This document shows, one piece after another, positions 61,329 through 64,000 of a stretch of 64,000 nt of DNA. How positions within the stretch are numbered: position 1 is the stretch's first letter; each line of letters begins with the position of its first letter. The position numbers and the translations under genes were made by a program. This stretch comes from Algisphaera agarilytica (GTDB taxonomy: Bacteria; Planctomycetota; Phycisphaerae; Phycisphaerales; Phycisphaeraceae), in assembly GCF_014207595.1 (NCBI RefSeq), contig NZ_JACHGY010000001.1:3168836-3232835 (forward strand), written 5' to 3'. The notes beneath the pieces are model-generated. The model had not been told where the DNA came from, ran no database searches, and was given only the letters and a program-made list of their open reading frames with translations.

Positions 61329-62585
61329 ATGAGCTACGTCAAATCACTCCGCGGTAAAGAATCGGGCGTGGATTACCCCATCGAGCCCCGAACGATCTGT
61401 GACTCGGACTTCGGCCCGGTCGAGGTCACCTACGACTACGAAGCGATGAAGGGGAAGGTCACCCGTGAATCGATCGAAGCGGGGCCTTTGTCGCTATGGC
61501 GCTACCGCGACCTGCTGCCGATCGAGAACGAGCCGCGTGCAGGCCTCCAGTCGGGCTGGACCCCGCTGGTCAAGGCCGACCGTCTGGCCAAGCACCTGGG
61601 CGTCAAAGAGCTCTACATCAAGGACGACTCGGCCAACTACCCGAGCTTCTCCTACAAGGACCGCGTCGTCGCCGTGGCGGTGACCAAGGCGTTTGAGTTC
61701 GGCTTCGACACCGTGGGCTGTGCGTCCACCGGCAACCTGGCCCACTCGGTCAGCGCCCACGCCGCCGCCGCAGGGCTTAAAGCCTGTGTGATGGTGCCCC
61801 ACGACCTCGAGGCGGGCAAGATGGTCGGCATGAACGTGTTCGGCCCGCGCGTCGTCCGCATCGAAGGCAACTACGACGACGTGAACCGCCTCTGCTCGCA
61901 GATCGCCGACAAATACAACTGGGCGATCGTCAACGTCAACCTCCGTCCGTTCTACACCGAAGGCGCCAAGACCCACGGCTTTGAGATCGCCGAGCAGATG
62001 GGTTGGAAGCTGCCCAAGCACACGGTCGTCCCCGTTGCCGGCGGCACCATCCTGCCCAAGATCTGGAAGGGCTACCAGGAGTTCATCGAGCTCGGCCTGG
62101 TTGAGGACAACAAGCCCGCGATGTACGGCGCACAAGCCGAGGGCTGCAATCCGATTGTCACCGCGCTCGAAGAAGAAGCCGAGCTGTTCCGCCCGCAGAA
62201 GCCCAACACGATCGCCAAGTCGATCGCCATCGGCAACCCCGCCGACGGCTACTACGTGCTCAAGAACATCCGCGAGTCGGGCGGCTACGGCGCCTCGGCC
62301 AGCGACCCCGAAATCCTCGAAGCCATCAAGCTGCTCGCCGAGCACGAAGGCATCTTCACCGAGCCCGCCGGTGGCACGACCATGGCTTGTGCGATCAAGC
62401 TGATCAAGTCCGGCCGCATCCCCAAGGACGAGCCGATCTGCGTCTGCATCACCGGTAACGGCCTGAAAACCCTCGAAGCGATGGACGGCCAATTCCCCGA
62501 ATCCCGTGCCATCCCCGCTAAAATGGCTGACTTCGACCAACTGATTCAAGAAACCTCGCAAACCAAAGAGCCCGCCCATGTCTGA
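61329..62585 (+). CDS. threonine synthase-like PLP enzyme, SAM-regulated
   Basis: 418 residues, fold type II PLP enzyme. Lys110 in NYPSFSYKDRVVA is the predicted Schiff-base Lys; canonical threonine synthase reads NPTGSFKDRG there. CASTGNLAHSVSAHAAAAGL binds PLP phosphate or substrate, and CITGNGLKTLEAM closes the active site. One Cys of an N-terminal zinc ribbon (TICDSDFG) remains. Annotation would be ThrC, using O-phosphohomoserine. Control by a SAM riboswitch and overlap with a sulfur-carrier gene make homocysteine synthesis an alternative or additional reaction. Confidence 0.75.
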   Translation: MSYVKSLRGKESGVDYPIEPRTICDSDFGPVEVTYDYEAMKGKVTRESIEAGPLSLWRYRDLLPIENEPRAGLQSGWTPLVKADRLAKHLGVKELYIKDDSANYPSFSYKDRVVAVAVTKAFEFGFDTVGCASTGNLAHSVSAHAAAAGLKACVMVPHDLEAGKMVGMNVFGPRVVRIEGNYDDVNRLCSQIADKYNWAIVNVNLRPFYTEGAKTHGFEIAEQMGWKLPKHTVVPVAGGTILPKIWKGYQEFIELGLVEDNKPAMYGAQAEGCNPIVTALEEEAELFRPQKPNTIAKSIAIGNPADGYYVLKNIRESGGYGASASDPEILEAIKLLAEHEGIFTEPAGGTTMACAIKLIKSGRIPKDEPICVCITGNGLKTLEAMDGQFPESRAIPAKMADFDQLIQETSQTKEPAHV

Positions 62586-62862
62586 TACCACCCTTGCTGT
62601 AGAAATCCCCACCGCGCTGCGTCCGCAGGTCGGCGACCAAGAGTCGGTCGAAGTGTCCGGCGGCACCGTCGGCGAATTGCTCGGCAAACTGAAAGCCGAG
62701 TACCCCGACTTCGGCGCCAAGCTGTACAAGACCGACACGGAACTCAACCGCTTCATCAACATCTACCTCAACGATGAAGACATCCGGTTCCTCGAGAACC
62801 TCGAGACCCCCGTGAAGGCCGGCGACCACCTCGCCATCGTCCCCGCAATCGCTGGCGGCTAA
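62578..62862 (+). CDS. ThiS/MoaD-family sulfur carrier protein
   Basis: 94 residues with a beta-grasp pattern and the diagnostic C-terminal Gly-Gly (AIVPAIAGG*). Such proteins are adenylated at the final Gly by an E1-like enzyme and converted to a thiocarboxylate that donates sulfur. The central LYKTDTELNRFINIYLNDEDIRFLENL matches the MoaD-like group that is encoded next to threonine-synthase-like genes in some other bacteria. The ATG overlaps the upstream stop by 8 bases, and an E1-like gene lies in the same operon. Confidence 0.92.
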   Translation: MSDTTLAVEIPTALRPQVGDQESVEVSGGTVGELLGKLKAEYPDFGAKLYKTDTELNRFINIYLNDEDIRFLENLETPVKAGDHLAIVPAIAGG

Positions 62863-62871
62863 AGCCGCCCC

Positions 62872-62945
62872 GTGATGAGTAATGAGTGAACCGTGATGAG
62901 TTCACTCGCTCCAACTTATCACTGTTCACTGTTAACTCATCACTC
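62872..62945. repeat. GTGATGAGT inverted repeat, family D, copy 2
   Basis: GTGATGAGT at the left end and ACTCATCAC at the right end, with imperfectly paired GAGTGAAC/GTTCACT units between. Same words as the hairpin inside rnpB. It fills the gap between the carrier gene and the NIL gene within an operon. Confidence 0.75.
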
Positions 62946-62960
62946 GGATTTGAGGTTGGC

Positions 62961-63212
62961 ATGGCTTCTCGAAAATGCTGGTTAACTTTTGAAGGCGGCT
63001 GTCAGGATCAGCCCGTGATCTGGCAGCTCTCGCAAGCGTTTCCCGCGGTGCAGTTTGATGTCCGGCAGGCGTCCGTCAGCCAACAGATCGGCATCATGGC
63101 CCTGCAGTTCACCGCCGAGGACGAAGAGCAGCTCGAAGCCGCGATCGCGTTCCTCGTCGACAAGGGCGTCCGCGTCGATCCGGTCGAGGGCGGCTCGTTA
63201 GTGGTGGGTTGA
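62961..63212 (+). CDS. stand-alone NIL-domain protein
   Basis: 83 residues starting at ATG 62961 behind GAGG 6 bases upstream; the open frame before it is repeat D. The sequence MASRKCWLTFEGGCQDQPVIW, QLSQAFPAVQFDVRQASV, IGIMALQF and the closing helix EEQLEAAIAFLVDKGVRVD fit the ferredoxin-like NIL domain. This domain ends the MetN methionine transporter ATPase, where it binds methionine, and occurs next to sulfur-transfer genes of homocysteine synthesis. Here it could sense methionine or assist sulfur transfer. Confidence 0.8.
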   Translation: MASRKCWLTFEGGCQDQPVIWQLSQAFPAVQFDVRQASVSQQIGIMALQFTAEDEEQLEAAIAFLVDKGVRVDPVEGGSLVVG

Positions 63213-63216
63213 TCCC

Positions 63217-63411
63217 ATGAAGGTCCGCAACCCGGCCTGGTTCCGCTCGGCGATCGTCTCGAACTTCTTGGCGTTTGCCTGCTTCGCGGCTTCGACCATG
63301 TTGAACGCCAACCTCGCCTCGAAGGCGATCGTTCTGGGGCTGGGCTTCGCGGTTGCGGGCCTGTACATGTTTGCCGTCTCATGTAAGGACAGCAAAAAGA
63401 AAAAGGAATAG
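63217..63411 (+). CDS. small two-helix membrane protein in the SAM operon
   Basis: 64 residues. Two hydrophobic segments, about 9-27 (FRSAIVSNFLAFACFAAST) and 35-56 (SKAIVLGLGFAVAGLYMFAVS), then a Lys-rich tail (CKDSKKKKE). It begins 4 bases after the NIL stop and ends 5 bases before the E1-like start, so it belongs to the operon. No family recognised. Confidence 0.65.
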   Translation: MKVRNPAWFRSAIVSNFLAFACFAASTMLNANLASKAIVLGLGFAVAGLYMFAVSCKDSKKKKE

Positions 63412-63416
63412 AAACC

Positions 63417-64000
63417 GTGTCATCCGAACTCGATCGATATCACCGCCAGATGCTCCTGCCCGGATTCGGGGAAGAGGGCCAACGTAAACTCCTGGACAGC
63501 ACCGCGCTGGTCGTCGGTTGCGGCGCGCTCGGCACAGTGATCGCCAACATGCTCGCCCGGGCTGGCGTCGGTCACCTCATCATCGTCGATCGCGACTTCA
63601 TCGAGATGACCAACCTGCAGCGGCAGGTGCTGTTCGACGAGAGCGATGTCGCCAACGCGATCCCCAAGGCCGAGGCGGCGAAGAACAAGATCGCCCAGAT
63701 CAACTCGCAGGTGAAAGTCACGGCGGTGGTCGAAGACGTCAACCACACCAACATGGAAAAGCTCGCCTGCGGTGATTACAACGACGGCAAGCCCGTCGAC
63801 ATCATCGTGGACGGCGTGGACAACTTCGAGACCCGTTACCTCGCCAACGACTGCGCGGTGAAACGCGGCATCCCGTACGTCTACGGCGGGGCGGTCGGCA
63901 CGGTCGGTGCGTCCTACGCCGTTCTCCCGCACACCGCGTCGGGTGACTCGGCGTGGGAAAAAGCGGGCAAGGCTACGCCCTGCCTCCGCTGCATCTTCGA
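63417..64000 (+). CDS. E1-like ThiF/MoeB adenylyltransferase, cut by window end
   Basis: Starts at GTG 63417 with AAAAGGA upstream and runs open to base 64000 (194 residues seen). Opening SELDRYHRQMLLPGFGEEGQ is typical of MoeB/ThiF. The Rossmann ATP site is VVGCGALGTVIANMLARAG, followed by VDRDFIEMTNLQRQVLFDE and DGVDNFETRYLAND. CLRCIF at the end is the first Cys pair of the zinc site. It should adenylate the C-terminal Gly of the carrier at 62578. The rest of the gene and possible sulfurtransferase domain lie beyond the window. Confidence 0.93.
   Translation, partial: MSSELDRYHRQMLLPGFGEEGQRKLLDSTALVVGCGALGTVIANMLARAGVGHLIIVDRDFIEMTNLQRQVLFDESDVANAIPKAEAAKNKIAQINSQVKVTAVVEDVNHTNMEKLACGDYNDGKPVDIIVDGVDNFETRYLANDCAVKRGIPYVYGGAVGTVGASYAVLPHTASGDSAWEKAGKATPCLRCIF

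Overview
The window is GC-rich chromosomal DNA from a bacterium that is most likely a planctomycete of the class Phycisphaerae. The evidence is a Gram-negative envelope (heptose and LPS-type glycosyltransferases, a beta-barrel protein, lipoproteins), paired FGly-type sulfatases, a GH10-like protein of planctomycete type, a PEP-CTERM protein, a DWG-type Ser/Thr kinase, Zn-ribbon membrane proteins, and widely scattered housekeeping genes with few long operons. No prophage, IS transposase or CRISPR array was found.

Layout. 1-5.2 kb: AIM24 tail, small membrane protein, pth, rplY, prs, a glmU-type uridylyltransferase, tRNA-Gln and a degenerate oxidoreductase. 5.2-5.7 kb: the RNase P RNA gene with a repeat-derived helix. 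5.7-11.5 kb: beta-barrel protein, HEAT-repeat protein, GH10-like protein, ComEA-like protein, bactofilin. 11.9-15.6 kb: fliD and fliS. 15.7-24.1 kb (mostly minus): trpS, trpF, uvrD/pcrA, cysE, a candidate structured RNA, a Zn-ribbon membrane protein, hldD, a LysM protein. 24.3-33.9 kb (plus): GT2 glycosyltransferase, STAS and anti-sigma pair, ybeY, CBS-domain membrane protein, two tandem sulfatases, cysS. 33.9-43.7 kb (minus): MshEN-domain protein, pgsA, a BaiN-type flavoprotein, an Imm1 protein, rpsA, a 3-methyladenine glycosylase, ccsA, resB. 43.8-57.4 kb (plus): crcB, korA and korB, a sugar-mutarotase-like protein, holA, a lipoprotein, pyrR-pyrB, gmk, a gmhB-like fusion, waaF, a GT4. 57.5-58.5 kb: rpsL-rpsG. 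58.7-60.9 kb: PEP-CTERM protein and a kinase. 61.0-64.0 kb: an operon with a strong promoter, a SAM-I riboswitch and terminator, then a threonine-synthase-like PLP enzyme, a ThiS/MoaD-type carrier, a NIL-domain protein, a small membrane protein and an E1-like enzyme cut by the window end.

The last operon is the most interesting system. Its SAM control and sulfur-carrier content suggest homocysteine/methionine synthesis with a protein thiocarboxylate as sulfur donor, and not simple threonine synthesis. A second theme is small repeats: at least six hairpin or simple-repeat families lie between genes, and three copies are built into functional sequence (helix P12 of RNase P RNA, an in-frame segment of a flavoprotein, the C terminus of a small membrane protein). 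A third theme is promoter architecture: about ten genes have a -10-like hexamer 6-10 nt before the ATG, as expected for leaderless mRNAs.

Starts were chosen by reading RBS, promoter and family length by eye. No database search or folding program was run.
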